Assembly (NCBI RefSeq): GCF_014279795.1
Contig: NZ_CP047945.1
Coordinates: 392,572-456,571 of the forward strand
Length of the DNA stretch: 64,000 nt
From: Synechococcus sp. PROS-7-1
Lineage (GTDB): Bacteria > Cyanobacteriota > Cyanobacteriia > PCC-6307 > Cyanobiaceae
Reading direction: 5' to 3'
Both the position numbers and the translations under genes were made by a program. Positions 1 to 11,024 of the stretch are shown here, in pieces (within the stretch, counting starts at the first letter, position 1; each line of letters begins with the position of its first letter). A model generated the notes under the pieces. That model saw only the letters and a list, made by a program, of their open reading frames with translations, was not told where the DNA came from and made no database searches.

Positions 1-78
1 TGGATGGTGTTGTTGGTTGGCGCCTGGGCGTTGCTGGAACTGGCGGCCATCCTCTTGACCCCCCAGCGTTGGCGTTGA
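1..78 (+). CDS. 3' end of a hydrophobic protein (partial)
   Basis: Only the last 25 codons and a TGA stop lie in the window. The readable tail is strongly hydrophobic (Leu, Val, Ala, Trp) and ends in a short basic stretch, as in the last membrane segment of an integral membrane protein. It runs in the same direction as glmM and ends about 90 bases before it. The family cannot be identified from this fragment. Confidence 0.45.
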   Translation, partial: WMVLLVGAWALLELAAILLTPQRWR

Positions 79-166
79 ACGCTTGGCGTGCAGCTATTGG
101 CCTGTCCTTGCGCTGAAGTTCTAATGCTGTCGGGCCTTTTAAGGTTCATCCCATCAATGAGACTCC

Positions 167-1555
167 ATGGCCTCACCTGCATTCCATCCCCTGGATTGTC
201 CTGATCCTGCCCAGGTGAGTTTTGGCACCGATGGCCTGCGGGGCCATGTCGGTACGGCGATCACCTCCACGCTGGCTTTGCAGGTGGGGTTTTGGTGTGG
301 ACGGGTGCTTCCCGCTGATGGGCCTGTGCTGATCGGGATGGATTCGCGCACGAGCGGATCCATGCTCGTGTCGGCACTTGCGGCCGGCCTGACCGCAGCG
401 GGGCGGGAGGTTTGGACCCTTGGGCTGTGCCCCACCCCGGCAGTCCCTGGCCTGATCCGCCGGTTTGAAGCAGCTGGTGGCTTGATGGTGTCCGCCAGCC
501 ATAACCCACCGGAGGACAACGGCATCAAGGTGTTCGGTGCCGATGGCAGCAAGCTCGGCTCTGCCCTTCAGTCGCGCATTGAAGCCGGTTTGCGCGGTGA
601 GGAGCCGAAGACACCTCAAGCGCATGCGTTCGGGGTGTCACACCAGCGTTCTGACCTGCTCGATCTCTACAAACAAGACCTTCTCAAAAGCGTCCAGCAT
701 CAGCGGCTGGATGGTGTGCCGATTGTTCTGGACCTTTGCTGGGGCTCGGCCACAGCCTGCGGGGCCGCGGTGTTCTCCGAGCTCGGTGCCGATGTCACGG
801 TGCTCCATGGCGAAGCCGATGGTGAGCGGATCAATGTGGGTTGCGGGTCCACCCATCTCGAGCCCTTGCGGCAGGCCGTGTTGGAGCGTGGGGCGACCAT
901 GGGTTTCGCCTTTGATGGCGATGCCGACAGGATGCTGGCGGTTGATGGCCGGGGCCGCATCGTCGATGGTGATCATGTGCTCTTCCTTTGGGGCTCAGCG
1001 CTGCAGGACAGCGGCGTGCTTCCTGACCAGAGGCTTGTGGCCACGGTGATGTCCAATCTGGGTTTTGAACGGGCCTGGCAGGCGCGAGGCGGGCTGCTTG
1101 AGCGCACTCCGGTTGGTGACCAGCATGTGCACGCCGCCATGGTCCGCAATGGTGCGGCTCTGGGCGGCGAGCAATCCGGCCACATTCTTTCCTCAGCCCA
1201 TGGTCTGTCGGGTGATGGGGTGCTGACGGCCCTGCAATTGGCCAGCCTTTGCCATGGCCAAGGGATCACCCTGGCCGATTGGTTGGATCGCAGCTTTGAG
1301 GCCTATCCCCAGAAGTTGGTGAATGTGCGGGTGCCCGATCGGTCACGCCGCAAGGCCTGGGCAGACTGCCAACCTCTCGCCGATTTAGTGCAAGAGGCTG
1401 AGCGCAGCATGGCCGCCGACGGGCGGGTGCTGGTGCGGGCCAGTGGCACCGAGCGACTCCTGCGGGTGATGGTGGAGGCGGCCGATCCCAAGGCCGTTGA
1501 GCACTGGACCCAGTGCCTGGCTGAAGCGGCGGACCAGCACCTCAACGCGGCTTGA
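167..1555 (+). CDS. glmM: phosphoglucosamine mutase GlmM
   Basis: Interconverts glucosamine-6-phosphate and glucosamine-1-phosphate in the cytosol, the step before GlmU on the way to UDP-GlcNAc for peptidoglycan. The 462-residue length is normal for the family. The phosphoserine loop VSASHNPPEDNG places the catalytic serine near residue 111, the magnesium loop FDGDADR follows in the middle of the protein, and the sugar-phosphate loop RASGTERLLRVM is near the C-terminus. The ATG start gives the family-typical SFGTDGLRG near residue 20. The 3' end overlaps the convergent kinase gene by 14 bases. Confidence 0.96.
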   Translation: MASPAFHPLDCPDPAQVSFGTDGLRGHVGTAITSTLALQVGFWCGRVLPADGPVLIGMDSRTSGSMLVSALAAGLTAAGREVWTLGLCPTPAVPGLIRRFEAAGGLMVSASHNPPEDNGIKVFGADGSKLGSALQSRIEAGLRGEEPKTPQAHAFGVSHQRSDLLDLYKQDLLKSVQHQRLDGVPIVLDLCWGSATACGAAVFSELGADVTVLHGEADGERINVGCGSTHLEPLRQAVLERGATMGFAFDGDADRMLAVDGRGRIVDGDHVLFLWGSALQDSGVLPDQRLVATVMSNLGFERAWQARGGLLERTPVGDQHVHAAMVRNGAALGGEQSGHILSSAHGLSGDGVLTALQLASLCHGQGITLADWLDRSFEAYPQKLVNVRVPDRSRRKAWADCQPLADLVQEAERSMAADGRVLVRASGTERLLRVMVEAADPKAVEHWTQCLAEAADQHLNAA

Positions 1556-2510
1556 GCTGACAACAATCGCGGGCCATGGCCAGGGCGCCATCACAGGCGT
1601 CTCCAAGGGGTTGGGCCCAGCGAGCACCGGGCAAGTGCTGCTGCATTGCCTGGCATACGGACCGGTTGAATTCCTTCAGATTCAGAAGTGCGCCTCCGTG
1701 GGCGCAGAGGCTGGGTTCCTTCAGGTGCAGCTGCCTGGCCACGGCGCTGGCGGCTTCGGCGAGAGCGAATGCCGATCGATCAAGGATTGTTCGGGCTTCC
1801 CGATCTCCCTGGGCGGCGGCTTCATCCACCAGAGGTGCCAGGCGCGCCAGATCGGCAGGTTGATGATCAGGCTGCACCACCAGGGTTTTGAGGTCGTTGG
1901 CAGTCCGGCAGCCGAGGTGTTCCCACAGCGATTGGCGCAGGGGGCCATCTGCCAGACGCCCATCGGCCATGCGCAGGCTCACTTGCAGGCCCTGGTGCCC
2001 AAGGTCGAAGGCTGAGCCTGCACCATCAAGGCGCCAACCCCAGCCGCCGCAACGTTGTTCTTCGCCAAGGGTGTTGCGTCCCACCACGATCATTCCCGTG
2101 CCACTGATCAGCACGATTCCCGCTTGCTCAGCGAAGGCGCCGCGAAGGGCGGTGCGTTCATCGCCCGTGGCGACGCAGCGATCCTCGGGGAGATGGACCA
2201 CCTCACGGAGCAGGGATGCGGCACGGGCCTGCAAATCCGTGCCGGCTTCCACGCCACTGGCGCCAACCGCTGCAGCGGCGAGGGGCTCGTCGTGGTGATC
2301 GGGCCATGCGGCTTTCAGGCTGGAACGGATGGCCTCCCGGAAGCGTTCCTCGCCGCCCGAGGCATCCAGATGGCTGACGCCCGTGCCCGTGCCTTCTCCC
2401 AAGACATGCCAGCCCTCATGGGTCCAGCGACTGAGCCGGCAGCGGCAATGGGTCTGGCCTGCATCGAATCCGGCCAGGACCGGGGAGGTGCTTGTCGGAA
2501 CGTCAGTCAT
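1542..2510 (-). CDS. BadF/BadG-type sugar kinase (N-acetylglucosamine kinase-like)
   Basis: The 322-residue protein has the actin-like ATPase fold of the BadF/BadG/BcrA family. It shows an N-terminal phosphate loop (AGFDAGQTHCRCRL), a second glycine-rich loop VLISGTGMIVVGR and a GGWGWRLDGAGSAFDLG segment, as in eukaryotic-type GlcNAc kinases. The likely reaction is ATP-dependent phosphorylation of an amino sugar; the substrate is inferred from family and from its position opposite glmM. The start at 2510 gives an ATGA overlap with the upstream gene's stop. An ATG 15 bases upstream is possible. Confidence 0.8.
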   Translation of the reverse strand: MTDVPTSTSPVLAGFDAGQTHCRCRLSRWTHEGWHVLGEGTGTGVSHLDASGGEERFREAIRSSLKAAWPDHHDEPLAAAAVGASGVEAGTDLQARAASLLREVVHLPEDRCVATGDERTALRGAFAEQAGIVLISGTGMIVVGRNTLGEEQRCGGWGWRLDGAGSAFDLGHQGLQVSLRMADGRLADGPLRQSLWEHLGCRTANDLKTLVVQPDHQPADLARLAPLVDEAAAQGDREARTILDRSAFALAEAASAVARQLHLKEPSLCAHGGALLNLKEFNRSVCQAMQQHLPGARWAQPLGDACDGALAMARDCCQLKPR

Positions 2511-3805
2511 GCCCTTTGACGGCATTGGCTGAGGGTGGCCAAACAGAACCATCCACTGATCTGCACTTCGGGGCGGAAGAAGATCGTGTCGGCAGCGCCA
2601 TGCACCAAAAGCCCGGTGATCGCGGCAAGGCAGCCGATGCAGGGAAGAGCTAGATCCGCATCGGACGCCAGCGCTTTGAAGCCGCTGCGTACGCTGGCAA
2701 GTGCTAATCCCATACAGGCGATCAGGCCCGGAATGCCTGTTTCCACTAGGAGTTCCAGCGGCACGGAGTAGGCGCTCAGGGCATTGAATTTCGGTTGTTG
2801 ATACAAGGGGTAGACGCTGTTGAAGGCAGCGTTCCCCGGGCCGATTCCCAGCCAGGGGCGGTCTTGGATCATGTCGATTGCAGCCAGCCACACATTGATC
2901 CTGAAGTTGTTGGAGCTGTCGCCGCGTCCGGCCAGCAGGCTCATCACCCGCGTGCGGATCGGGTCCACCTGGGTGACGGCCAGGGCCAGCAACACCCCTC
3001 CGGCTCCCAGCAGGGCCAGGGGCACCAATCGCTTCCAAAGCGGGGGCCAGTGGCGAATGGCGCGAAGCACCAGAAGCAGCACCAGGCTGCCAAGGGCTGC
3101 CACAAGGGCGAGCCATCCCCCCCGGCTGTAGCTGAAGAGCACCGACGCACAGCCGAGGATGAAGGCGGTCGCGGCAAAAGCCCGGCTTCCCCATCCGCGC
3201 CAGCGGATACAGGCCACCAGCGCTAGCGGCAGGATCGGCACCAGGTAGCCCGCCAGCAGATTGGGGTTGCCGAGCGGCCCATAGATCCGGATCGTTCCCG
3301 CGGCGACAGAATTCGGATCGGCCCAGCGGGCCAGCTCTTCGGTGGGTGCATAGAGCTGGCGCAGGGCCAGCACGTCGGTCAGAAGCGATCCGGCGAGGAG
3401 AGCCGCCATCAGCCGATCCCACCATTCAGGTCGGACGGCGAGAAGCTGCCGTATCAAGGCGTAGACCCCCAGGTAGCTGAGCAGTTTCACCAGTCCTTTC
3501 AGGGCCGCGGCGGGGACTGGCGAGAAGCCTGTGGCCAGTACGGCAACACCTAGAAACAGCAGCAGCCAGCCGCTGATGCCACCCAGTCGCTCGGGAGGCT
3601 TGGTGAGCGACCACAGCAGCCAGAGAGCACCGCATGCCAGCACGATCAACCCCAGCCCCGTGCGCGTGACCAGGGGCAGTCCTGCGAACAGCAGGATCAG
3701 CATGATGCCGGCCAGATTGCTGAGGCGCCTTTGCTGCGCTGCCGAACGGGGGAGACATCCCTGCCAGCGCAGCAACCATGGGGACGGATCTGAAGCCTCA
3801 GCCAT
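2507..3805 (-). CDS. ictB: O-antigen ligase/polymerase family membrane protein, IctB-like
   Basis: The 432-residue polytopic protein has about ten hydrophobic segments and the Wzy_C/O-antigen-ligase signature region around [18 protein letters not shown] and [11 protein letters not shown], followed by [19 protein letters not shown]. Cyanobacterial members are annotated IctB, once proposed to act in inorganic carbon accumulation; a glycan ligase or polymerase role is equally possible. The ATG at 3805 overlaps trmB by 8 bases. It forms a run of overlapping minus-strand genes with the FIST gene, trmB and the BadF kinase. Confidence 0.82.
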   Translation of the reverse strand: MAEASDPSPWLLRWQGCLPRSAAQQRRLSNLAGIMLILLFAGLPLVTRTGLGLIVLACGALWLLWSLTKPPERLGGISGWLLLFLGVAVLATGFSPVPAAALKGLVKLLSYLGVYALIRQLLAVRPEWWDRLMAALLAGSLLTDVLALRQLYAPTEELARWADPNSVAAGTIRIYGPLGNPNLLAGYLVPILPLALVACIRWRGWGSRAFAATAFILGCASVLFSYSRGGWLALVAALGSLVLLLVLRAIRHWPPLWKRLVPLALLGAGGVLLALAVTQVDPIRTRVMSLLAGRGDSSNNFRINVWLAAIDMIQDRPWLGIGPGNAAFNSVYPLYQQPKFNALSAYSVPLELLVETGIPGLIACMGLALASVRSGFKALASDADLALPCIGCLAAITGLLVHGAADTIFFRPEVQISGWFCLATLSQCRQRA

Positions 3806-4511
3806 CCGGGGGGACTGCGTCGTTGCCGGGATTATCGACCCGTTGCCAAGCAATCTCCAGATCTTCACGATCCGGCAGTGGCTGCCGATTGCGCCGATAG
3901 AGAACCCGATAGGCCGGAAGCCCCAGATCCTGCACATAGCGTTCCCGTTCCGTGGGCACCGGCAGAGGGTTGTCGGCTCTCCAGGGTCGGGCGTCCTCGG
4001 CGGGGCGATCGAAGCATCCGCTCAGCTCAACCAGCGCCACCATCGGTTCGATCACGGCCAGCACGTCACTCTGAACAAACAGCTCCCGACCTGGTTGCAA
4101 CGTTGCTGCAATCGCCAGCAACAGGGAGGGTTGCAGCACGCGCCGTTTGCGGTGGCGCCGCTTAAACCACGGATCCGGAAACTGAATGCTCACCAGCTGC
4201 AGGCGATCCTGTGGCAGCGCGGCCATCCATCCTTCCAGGCTCACATTGGCGTTGCAGAACAGATAGTGCAGGTTGAGGCGTTCAAGGCGGTCCCGATCGC
4301 GCTGGGCGGATCGCACCAGGGGCCGTCTGATTTCCACACCGAGGTGATTGCGATCCGGCCTCAGTGCGGCCAACTCCTGCAGGCACAGGCCCCGGGCGCA
4401 GCCGATGTCCAGATGGATGGGACGGCTGGGGTCATCGAACAGCTGCTCCGGAGCAGGCAGCTCCAGCGGCAGCTGAAAGAACCGGCTGAGGGGATTGACG
4501 TGCTGACGCAT
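3798..4511 (-). CDS. trmB: tRNA (guanine-N7-)-methyltransferase TrmB
   Basis: Methylates G46 in the variable loop of tRNAs using S-adenosylmethionine. The 237-residue protein shows the SAM-binding motif [16 protein letters not shown], the [12 protein letters not shown] strand, and the family-specific [17 protein letters not shown] that contacts tRNA. The start overlaps the stop of the FIST gene by one base (TGATG), so the two are probably translationally coupled. Confidence 0.96.
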   Translation of the reverse strand: MRQHVNPLSRFFQLPLELPAPEQLFDDPSRPIHLDIGCARGLCLQELAALRPDRNHLGVEIRRPLVRSAQRDRDRLERLNLHYLFCNANVSLEGWMAALPQDRLQLVSIQFPDPWFKRRHRKRRVLQPSLLLAIAATLQPGRELFVQSDVLAVIEPMVALVELSGCFDRPAEDARPWRADNPLPVPTERERYVQDLGLPAYRVLYRRNRQPLPDREDLEIAWQRVDNPGNDAVPPDG

Positions 4512-5836
4512 CAGGACGGTGAGGACTCGAGCGGTGCATGGCGGAGAAGGCCCCAGCAGGCGGTGTAACCATGCAGATGGGTCGCGCCGCCGAGGGGACC
4601 GATCTCGCCGTTGCAGAAGCTTCCGGCAATGGGGAGATCGGGCATCACCTCACGGGCGATGGTCACGTCGCCATCAGTGGTTCCGAACAGGCCGCTGCCT
4701 CGGCCCAGGCAGGCGAACAGCAGGCCGCAGAGCGGATCCTTTTCGGCTGCGGTTGAGCGGCTGGTTTGCAGAAGTTGGCGTGCTTCCTGGCGGGAGGCCT
4801 GCGCTTCCCGTAGCTGAAATTGAACGTTCTGCCCCGCGCGAACCCGCTCGGCCACGGCAACGGCTCCGTTGCGGGGATCCACTCCGATCAGGTTGCGAAC
4901 CAGGAACGTTCGCTCCGGCTCGTTGTTGGCTTGTGGCCCCGATTGTTCGCTGTCGGATTGAAAGCGTTGCAGCTTGGCCAGTGCAGCCCCTGCGGAGAGT
5001 TCCTGCCGCTCAACACCCAGGAACAGTGAATGCTGCACCAGCTCACGATCTTCGGCGCTCAGTCCCGCAAGCACCCGCTGCAGGCAAGCCACGGGGCTGT
5101 CGCGCCGGTCGCCATCGCTGAGTTCCAGCAGCACGTTGCGCTGGGCCTGTTCAATCGCGAACACTGGACCGATCGGTCGGCACCCCTGCGCCACCACTGG
5201 GTCGAGAAACCAATCGCCGCCAATGCTGAGACCAACAGCACCGGCGGCGACGCTATCGCCGCAGAGCAGGGAGCCATGGGCGGCGTTGTGGGGAATGGCG
5301 ATTCCACCGATCTTGTCCACCGTGGGGTAGGCGTAATCCAGACCGCTGATCAGATCATTGATGCTGCTGCACGTGGGATCGATCAACAGCAGAAGGGATC
5401 GACTGGATCCTGGCTTCAGGCCCACCCACTCGTGCCAGTGCTGCGCAGCGCCGTCAAGATCTGGAAGGTCGTTGCCGTTGAGTTGCACGCTCTGAAGCTC
5501 GGCTCCAGGAAGGTTGAGCAACATCACGCTCAACGCCGGGTTTTGCTCCACTTCATGGGCTTCGTTGGCCGTGGTGGTGCCCACGACGCCACCGCCGAGA
5601 CATCCCAGCCAGTGGCTGGCGTGCAGGCGCTGCTGAAGCAGGGGCAGCAAACGAGGAAGATCACTGGCGAAGTGACTGGAGACAAACACCAGAGCAACGT
5701 CCGCGGCGTTGCCCCCAAGGGTGCTGGACACATCCCGAACGGCCTCCTCCATGGATGGCTGATGGGAGAGGGCGTGGCGGCAACGCGCTTGGGAACCCGA
5801 ACTCCGGAACCAATCGAGAGGATTAAACGGAACCAT
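4511..5836 (-). CDS. FIST N- and C-domain protein
   Basis: A 441-residue soluble protein with the FIST (F-box and intracellular signal transduction) N domain (residues about 20-230, [20 protein letters not shown] and the GCLGGGVVG turn) and a FIST_C domain (about 240-430) that ends with the [19 protein letters not shown] signature. FIST domains are predicted small-ligand sensors, perhaps for amino acids; no enzymatic motif is visible. I chose the ATG at 5836 ([10 protein letters not shown]) because the upstream extension is unlike protein. It shares a 1-base overlap with trmB. Confidence 0.85.
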   Translation of the reverse strand: MVPFNPLDWFRSSGSQARCRHALSHQPSMEEAVRDVSSTLGGNAADVALVFVSSHFASDLPRLLPLLQQRLHASHWLGCLGGGVVGTTTANEAHEVEQNPALSVMLLNLPGAELQSVQLNGNDLPDLDGAAQHWHEWVGLKPGSSRSLLLLIDPTCSSINDLISGLDYAYPTVDKIGGIAIPHNAAHGSLLCGDSVAAGAVGLSIGGDWFLDPVVAQGCRPIGPVFAIEQAQRNVLLELSDGDRRDSPVACLQRVLAGLSAEDRELVQHSLFLGVERQELSAGAALAKLQRFQSDSEQSGPQANNEPERTFLVRNLIGVDPRNGAVAVAERVRAGQNVQFQLREAQASRQEARQLLQTSRSTAAEKDPLCGLLFACLGRGSGLFGTTDGDVTIAREVMPDLPIAGSFCNGEIGPLGGATHLHGYTACWGLLRHAPLESSPS

Positions 5837-5906
5837 GAATTGGACCTTACCAATCCTGTGGTCTTGTTGGATGGCACTGATAATGACGTGCTGATGTACC
5901 TGGCTG

Positions 5907-6518
5907 GTGCCTGATCTCACGACCCGAACCCTGGTGTGGCTGACCTACCGCCTGGGCGCCACGATTGCTCTTGGTCTTCCCCTGATCCTGTTGATCTGGG
6001 CTGGAGTTCGCCGTGATCCGGCCCTTGTGCGCCTGCTGAGCATCTACTGGAAGGTGGCCAGCCTGCTGGCCATCAGTGTGCTGTTACTCACCGATCAGCG
6101 GCCCATCGGCTACGTCACGGCCTTGCTGGCCCCTCTGCTGATGGCTGGATCGGTGTGGTTCTGGGTGGATCTCAACGAGGAACTGGCCGACAGTCCCCCG
6201 GGCCGGGCTTTGCCGATGACTGTGCGCATCTGGCGTTGGTCCCTCACGATGTTTGCGGTGTTTGCCGTGGGGATGTCGGGGTCGGCACTGGGCTGTGCCC
6301 GCGCGCTCGAGGCCGCCGAGTGCAAGATCTGGCTGGAAGCTCCCCAGGGGCTGCACCGGGTTGCAGAACGCCTGTTTGATTTCGTGTTCGGCGGCCAGTG
6401 GACGGAAGCCGTTGCCGCCTTCATCGGCTACGTGGCGCTTGTGGCCTATGCCGTGGGACTGTTGCAGTGGCTGCTGGTGCGCTTTCCGCGCCAGGGTCGG
6501 GTAGCCGGTGAATTCTGA
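5907..6518 (+). CDS. DUF3177 family membrane protein
   Basis: A 203-residue protein with a GTG start and about five hydrophobic segments. The cyanobacterial DUF3177 family pattern is recognisable in the TYRLGATIALGLPLILLIWA opening and in the two Cys residues of the loop GCARALEAAECKIW, which could form a lumenal disulphide. Function is unknown. It overlaps the next gene by 11 bases, which suggests co-transcription. Confidence 0.8.
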   Translation: MPDLTTRTLVWLTYRLGATIALGLPLILLIWAGVRRDPALVRLLSIYWKVASLLAISVLLLTDQRPIGYVTALLAPLLMAGSVWFWVDLNEELADSPPGRALPMTVRIWRWSLTMFAVFAVGMSGSALGCARALEAAECKIWLEAPQGLHRVAERLFDFVFGGQWTEAVAAFIGYVALVAYAVGLLQWLLVRFPRQGRVAGEF

Positions 6519-6819
6519 TTCGTTGTTGCCAGCCCTTGAAGCGATCAGTCGCGATCGCCCCGACCGTGTGTTGCGACTACGAGGAACTGTGCAGTCCTCT
6601 GAAGGTGCGGAAGACGTGCTGGAGGTGTTGATTTTTCGGGGATTTAGTAGCTGCACCACCCATCCCACGGATTTTGATCCAGATCAAAGCGTGCTTCCTG
6701 ATGGGGCGGCGCTTGAAACGGCTGAATTGCTGCGCGGTCCACTCAATCCTCAGCAGGAGGAACGGCTGCTCGGGCCGCTCCCTGTCGCTGCGCTGATGGA
6801 TCGAGAGGTCTGGGCCTGA
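6508..6819 (+). CDS. conserved cyanobacterial hypothetical protein
   Basis: A 103-residue soluble protein with a GTG start that overlaps the DUF3177 gene by 11 bases. A central strand-rich stretch (GTVQSSEGAEDVLEVLIFRG) contains FSSCTTHPTDFDPDQ and ends in a helical tail. I recognise it as a small protein found beside DUF3177 genes in marine cyanobacteria, but I know no function for it. Confidence 0.7.
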   Translation: MNSDSLLPALEAISRDRPDRVLRLRGTVQSSEGAEDVLEVLIFRGFSSCTTHPTDFDPDQSVLPDGAALETAELLRGPLNPQQEERLLGPLPVAALMDREVWA

Positions 6820-6861
6820 ATGAGCCTGGCAGCCCCCAGTTACACCTCCTTCCAAGCGCTT

Positions 6862-7272
6862 TTAACCCTTGATACAGAGATGTGTAGCCGTCAGCATTTG
6901 TGAGGGGATTGTGAATTGATTGACAATCTCTTGACCTGCAGTTTCGCAGGCTGTTTTTGATGTCATTGGGATCGGCTTGAAGGCAAGAGACTCGGCTTCG
7001 GAAAAAATATCTGTCGCCATTGCCATTGCTCTCAGTTTGGTGGCCAAATCGGCAGAATCCAATGTTTCTCTTGTGAGGTTGAGTGTCTTGAGAATTTTGG
7101 TGTGCGCAGGATTCGTGCTGATTTGTGCTACGTCTGGCTCGTTGCTTGTGAGGGTGACGACAAGCCAGTAATTAGAGGTGGGATTGGCCAGTGCTTGTGT
7201 TCCGCTTAGAGCGGCTGCAAGCATTGAAAATCCTGCAATTAGGGCGCCATTGAAGCGGCGTGAGAAGGCCAT
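6862..7272 (-). CDS. small secreted protein of unknown function
   Basis: A 136-residue protein with a clear Sec signal peptide: basic start (MAFSRRF), a hydrophobic core and a likely cut after TQALA. An AAGGAA ribosome-binding site sits about 10 bases before the ATG, and this decides the start. The mature part has two cysteines (in KTACETAG and THLCIKG) that could form a disulphide in the periplasm. It is more A+T rich than its neighbours. It lies 56 bases downstream of ileS in the same orientation. I do not recognise the family. Confidence 0.65.
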   Translation of the reverse strand: MAFSRRFNGALIAGFSMLAAALSGTQALANPTSNYWLVVTLTSNEPDVAQISTNPAHTKILKTLNLTRETLDSADLATKLRAMAMATDIFSEAESLAFKPIPMTSKTACETAGQEIVNQFTIPSQMLTATHLCIKG

Positions 7273-7328
7273 GAAAAGTTCCTTGAATTCGAAATGTAGC
7301 CTCAGAATCGAATTCATCCTTCGCCGGA

Positions 7329-10235
7329 TCAGCGCCGTTCCAGCACGGACACGCAGCGACCACACAAGCCGGGGTGATCACTGTTCTGGCCGATGTCGCC
7401 TTCATAGTGCCAACAGCGCTCACACTTCTGACCTCGAGACAGGGCTACTTCGATCACGGCGAGCTCGTTGTCATCACTGGCCAGCAATTCGGCCCAGGGC
7501 TCGCCTCCAAGCTGCAACTGGGACACGAGTAGCCAGTCGCGCAGGCCATCCACCTCGGGCTGCCCATTCTCGTTGAGCCACTGCAGAGCGGATTGCAGGC
7601 TTGGGCTGTGGGCCTCAAGGCGAACCGCTGCCTCCAGCGATGCGCCCAGCTCCCCACGGCTGCGGCAGTCTTCCAGCACTTTGTTCACTGATGTCCGCAG
7701 TTCGCGCAGTTGCTGCATCGGTTCGTTCAAGGACGCGTCGCGCCAACGGTCCGGCGCGGTCGGCCACCCCCGTTGGAAGACCGAGGCCTCGCTCACGGCG
7801 TAGGGGAGGTTTTGCCAGATGTCCTCAGCCATATGACAGAGCACAGGCGCAATCAAGCCCGCCAGGCGCTCGATGATCAAAGCCATCACGGTCTGACAGC
7901 TGCGCCGGCGCCGGTCGGCGGGAGCGCTCACGTACAGACGGTCTTTGGCGATATCAAGGTAGAAGTTGGAGAGGTCGGTGACGCAGAAGTTCTGCAGCAG
8001 CTGGAAGAAGCGGAAAAACTCGTAGCTCTCGAAGGCTTCCGTGATCTCATCCATCACCTCGGCGGTGCGCTGCAGCATCCAGCGGTCCAGCAGGGGCAGG
8101 TCCTCCACCGCGATGGCATCGGTGGCGGGATTGAAGTCGTGCAGATTGCCGAGCAGGTAGCGGCTGGTGTTGCGCACTTTCCGGTAAACGTCCGCGAGCT
8201 GGCGCAGAATTCCGGCGCCGATGGGCACATCGGTGGAGTAGTCCACCGAGCTCACCCAGAGCCGCAGCACATCAGCGCCGTAGGGAGGCTCCTGCTTCTG
8301 GTTTTTGCCTCCCTCGATGATCACCATCGGGTCGACCACATTGCCGAGGGATTTGCTCATCTTTCGCCCCTTCTCGTCGAGGGCGAACCCATGGGTGAGA
8401 ACGCGTTTGTAGGGGGCATGGCCGTTGACGGCCACGGAGGTGAGCAACGAGCTCTGGAACCAGCCGCGGTGCTGATCGGATCCCTCGAGGTAGAGGTCGG
8501 CGGGGTAGCTGAGCGACTCTCGCTGGCTTGACACGGCAGCCCAGCTAGATCCGGAGTCGAACCACACATCCATGGTGTCGGTGCCCTTGCGCCATTGATC
8601 GGCCTGGTCGGCGTAGGCGGGTGGCAGCAGATCCGCTTCGTCTTTCTCCCACCACACGTCGCCGCCGTGGGCGGCGATCAACGTCTCGATATGGCTCAGG
8701 GTGTCGGCGTTGAGCAGCACCTCGCCATTGCTGCGGTGATAAAACACGGGGATCGGCACTCCCCAGGTGCGCTGGCGGGAGATGCACCAGTCCCCCCGTT
8801 CCTTCACCATCGCTTCGATTCGGTTGCGGCCCGAGGCGGGGGTCCACTGCACTTGATCGATGGCCTCAAGAGCTTGCTGGCGAAAGCCCTCCACCGAGGC
8901 AAACCACTGTTCCGTGGCGCGGAAGATGGTGGGCTTTTTGGTGCGCCAGTCGTAGGGATAACGGTGGCCGTAGGCCTCTTGCTTGAGCAGTGCTCCGGCT
9001 TGCTCGAGGGCCTCGATGATCGCTGGGTTGGCGTCCTTGAGCACGTTCAGGCCTGCGAAAGGACCTGCCTCTGCGGTGAGGGTGCCGGCTTCATCCACCG
9101 GACAGAGCACGGGCAGGCCGTGCTTCTGACCGGTGTGGAAGTCGTCGACGCCGTGCCCCGGGGCGGTGTGCACAAGGCCCGTGCCGGATTCGGTGGTGAT
9201 GTAGTCGCCGCCGATCACCACTGGGCTGGTGCGATCCAGCAGCGGATGCCGGTAGGTGAGTCCGGCAAGCTGAGCCCCCTTCACCGTGGCGCAACGCTTG
9301 AGGGGGCGCTCCAGGGTTTTGGAGAGCGACTCGATCAGATCGGCTGCCACCACCAGCAACCGGCCGTTGCCATCGTCGACCAGGGCGTAGTCGAGCCGTT
9401 CGTTCACGGACACCGCCAGGTTGGCCGGAAGCGTCCAAGGGGTGGTGGTCCAGATCGCTACCTGCAGGGCGTCGCCTAGGGAAGCAGCCTCAGTGGGAAG
9501 GTCAATCCCATCGCCCTTGAGGGTGTCGCGCAGGGCCTTTGGGAGCTCTTCCGCTGGAAAAGCCACATACACGCTGGGGCTGGTGTGGCCGTCGGGGTAT
9601 TCCAGCTCGGCTTCGGCCAGGGCGGTGCGGGAGCTGGGACTCCAGTGCACGGGCTTCAGGCCCCTGTAGATGTGCCCCTTGAGCACCATTTCGCCGAACA
9701 CCTTGATCTGGGCGGCTTCGTACTCCTTCTGCAGCGTGAGATAAGGCTGCTCCCAGTCGGCCCAGATGCCCCAGCGCTGGAAGCCCTTCATCTGGCCATC
9801 CACCTGCTTGCGGGCGTAAGCAGCGGCTTTCTTGCGCAGCTTGATCGGTGTCAGCGCTTGGCGCTGTTCCTGATCCATCGACTGCAGCACCTTGAGTTCG
9901 ATCGGCAGACCGTGGCAGTCCCAGCCAGGCACGTAGCGCACCCTGCGGCCCTGCAGTACTTGATATTTGTTGATCACATCCTTGAGCACCTTGTTCAGGG
10001 CATGGCCCATGTGCAGGGCACCGTTGGCGTAGGGAGGCCCGTCGTGAAGCGTGAAGGTGGGCCCGCTGTTGTCGAGCCCCAGTTGCCCATCGATGCCGTT
10101 CTCGCTCCAGAAGGCCTGCAGTTCTGGCTCCCGCTTCACCGCGTTGGCACGCATGCCAAAGCCTGTTTGCAGCAGGTTGAGCGTGTCTTTGTAGGAGGGA
10201 CGTCCCTCGGCGGCGTCGCGGGTCTCCTTGCTCAC
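7329..10235 (-). CDS. ileS: isoleucyl-tRNA synthetase
   Basis: Class I aminoacyl-tRNA synthetase, 968 residues. It has the HIGH-type motif (HMGH in [17 protein letters not shown], about residue 76), the CP1 editing domain ([13 protein letters not shown] region), the KMSKS loop ([10 protein letters not shown], about residue 625) and a C-terminal zinc finger CERCWHYEG...CGRC of the bacterial type. Full length and intact. Confidence 0.98.
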   Translation of the reverse strand: MSKETRDAAEGRPSYKDTLNLLQTGFGMRANAVKREPELQAFWSENGIDGQLGLDNSGPTFTLHDGPPYANGALHMGHALNKVLKDVINKYQVLQGRRVRYVPGWDCHGLPIELKVLQSMDQEQRQALTPIKLRKKAAAYARKQVDGQMKGFQRWGIWADWEQPYLTLQKEYEAAQIKVFGEMVLKGHIYRGLKPVHWSPSSRTALAEAELEYPDGHTSPSVYVAFPAEELPKALRDTLKGDGIDLPTEAASLGDALQVAIWTTTPWTLPANLAVSVNERLDYALVDDGNGRLLVVAADLIESLSKTLERPLKRCATVKGAQLAGLTYRHPLLDRTSPVVIGGDYITTESGTGLVHTAPGHGVDDFHTGQKHGLPVLCPVDEAGTLTAEAGPFAGLNVLKDANPAIIEALEQAGALLKQEAYGHRYPYDWRTKKPTIFRATEQWFASVEGFRQQALEAIDQVQWTPASGRNRIEAMVKERGDWCISRQRTWGVPIPVFYHRSNGEVLLNADTLSHIETLIAAHGGDVWWEKDEADLLPPAYADQADQWRKGTDTMDVWFDSGSSWAAVSSQRESLSYPADLYLEGSDQHRGWFQSSLLTSVAVNGHAPYKRVLTHGFALDEKGRKMSKSLGNVVDPMVIIEGGKNQKQEPPYGADVLRLWVSSVDYSTDVPIGAGILRQLADVYRKVRNTSRYLLGNLHDFNPATDAIAVEDLPLLDRWMLQRTAEVMDEITEAFESYEFFRFFQLLQNFCVTDLSNFYLDIAKDRLYVSAPADRRRRSCQTVMALIIERLAGLIAPVLCHMAEDIWQNLPYAVSEASVFQRGWPTAPDRWRDASLNEPMQQLRELRTSVNKVLEDCRSRGELGASLEAAVRLEAHSPSLQSALQWLNENGQPEVDGLRDWLLVSQLQLGGEPWAELLASDDNELAVIEVALSRGQKCERCWHYEGDIGQNSDHPGLCGRCVSVLERR

Positions 10236-10257
10236 GTTGGGGCAGCTGCAACCGGAA

Positions 10258-10848
10258 TTATCCGTCTTCGCTGGGTGGGGTTGCGGCTTCTTGGTCAGGC
10301 GCTGTCGGTTCCGGTTCTTTTTGATCAGGCGCTTCAGCGTTCACTGCTTCGGTGTTCGCCTCTTCAGCTTTGGCGTCTTGGGCGTCCGCGGCTTGCGGTT
10401 CGGGCCTGACCCAGCGCTTGCCCGTGCGGCTGCTGCCTTCAGGGCGGTCAGCCGCTGGCGCTTTGGGTTTAAGGCTGCCCATGGCCTGGCCGGTGTTGCT
10501 CAGCAGCGCGTTGAGGGTGGCAGAGAGTTGCTGGAGGCTGGTGGACCAGCGCTCAGTGGATTTCAATCGCTGTTGTTCTTCGGGGCTCAGCTGCTGCCAG
10601 CGGGACTGAGCCACTTCGCTGCCGAGGCGGCTGATCAGCAGCCCTGCGCAAACCACCGCCAACATCGGTGCACCCCGGAGGCGGTCGCTGCTGGTCACCA
10701 GCACCAGCCCAAGCAGCAGAACCACCGCACCCCAAACTCCATCGCGGGGTCTGCTCAGTTCCGTAACCAGAAGTGGAAGCAGCAGCACCGCCAGGCCCAA
10801 CACCAGACAGAGATCTCCTGCAAGGGTGGCCAGCATCGCGAGGTCCAT
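10258..10848 (-). CDS. ycf66: Ycf66-like membrane protein
   Basis: About 196 residues, with two or three N-terminal hydrophobic segments ([56 protein letters not shown]) followed by a long Glu/Ala/Pro-rich, probably disordered tail. This matches the cyanobacterial and plastid Ycf66 family, whose function is unknown. The start is uncertain: ATG at 10848 or 10860; further upstream it would run into the divergent tRNA-Leu gene. It lies 22 bases upstream of ileS in the same direction. Confidence 0.75.
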   Translation of the reverse strand: MDLAMLATLAGDLCLVLGLAVLLLPLLVTELSRPRDGVWGAVVLLLGLVLVTSSDRLRGAPMLAVVCAGLLISRLGSEVAQSRWQQLSPEEQQRLKSTERWSTSLQQLSATLNALLSNTGQAMGSLKPKAPAADRPEGSSRTGKRWVRPEPQAADAQDAKAEEANTEAVNAEAPDQKEPEPTAPDQEAATPPSEDG

Positions 10849-10889
10849 GGCTCGACCCATTCTGGTCTGCTGCCTAAAGTTGCGATCCT

Positions 10890-10971
10890 GCCCATCTGGC
10901 GGAATTGGTAGACGCGCTGGTTTTAGGTACCAGTGGCTTCGGTCGTGGGGGTTCAAGTCCCCCGGTGGGCA
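10890..10971 (+). tRNA. tRNA-Leu (anticodon TAG)
   Basis: An 82-base cloverleaf. The 7-base acceptor stem GCCCATC pairs with GGTGGGC (two G-U pairs), the D arm contains GGTAGACGCG, and the anticodon stem CTGGT/ACCAG carries loop TTTAGGT, giving TAG. A long class II variable arm (GGCTTCGGTC) precedes the T arm GGGGGTTCAAGTCCCCC. The discriminator is A and CCA is not encoded. Reads CUA/CUG-type leucine codons. Confidence 0.97.
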
Positions 10972-11024
10972 TCCGTTTCCCTAATTTGTTAGCTCTTAGC
11001 AGTCAGTTGACGCTCCTTCGCTGA

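Noticed and set aside
1542-3425. A 627-codon minus-strand frame spanning the BadF kinase and further upstream
   Set aside because: The upstream half is an out-of-frame reading of the IctB-like gene; the kinase starts at 2510.
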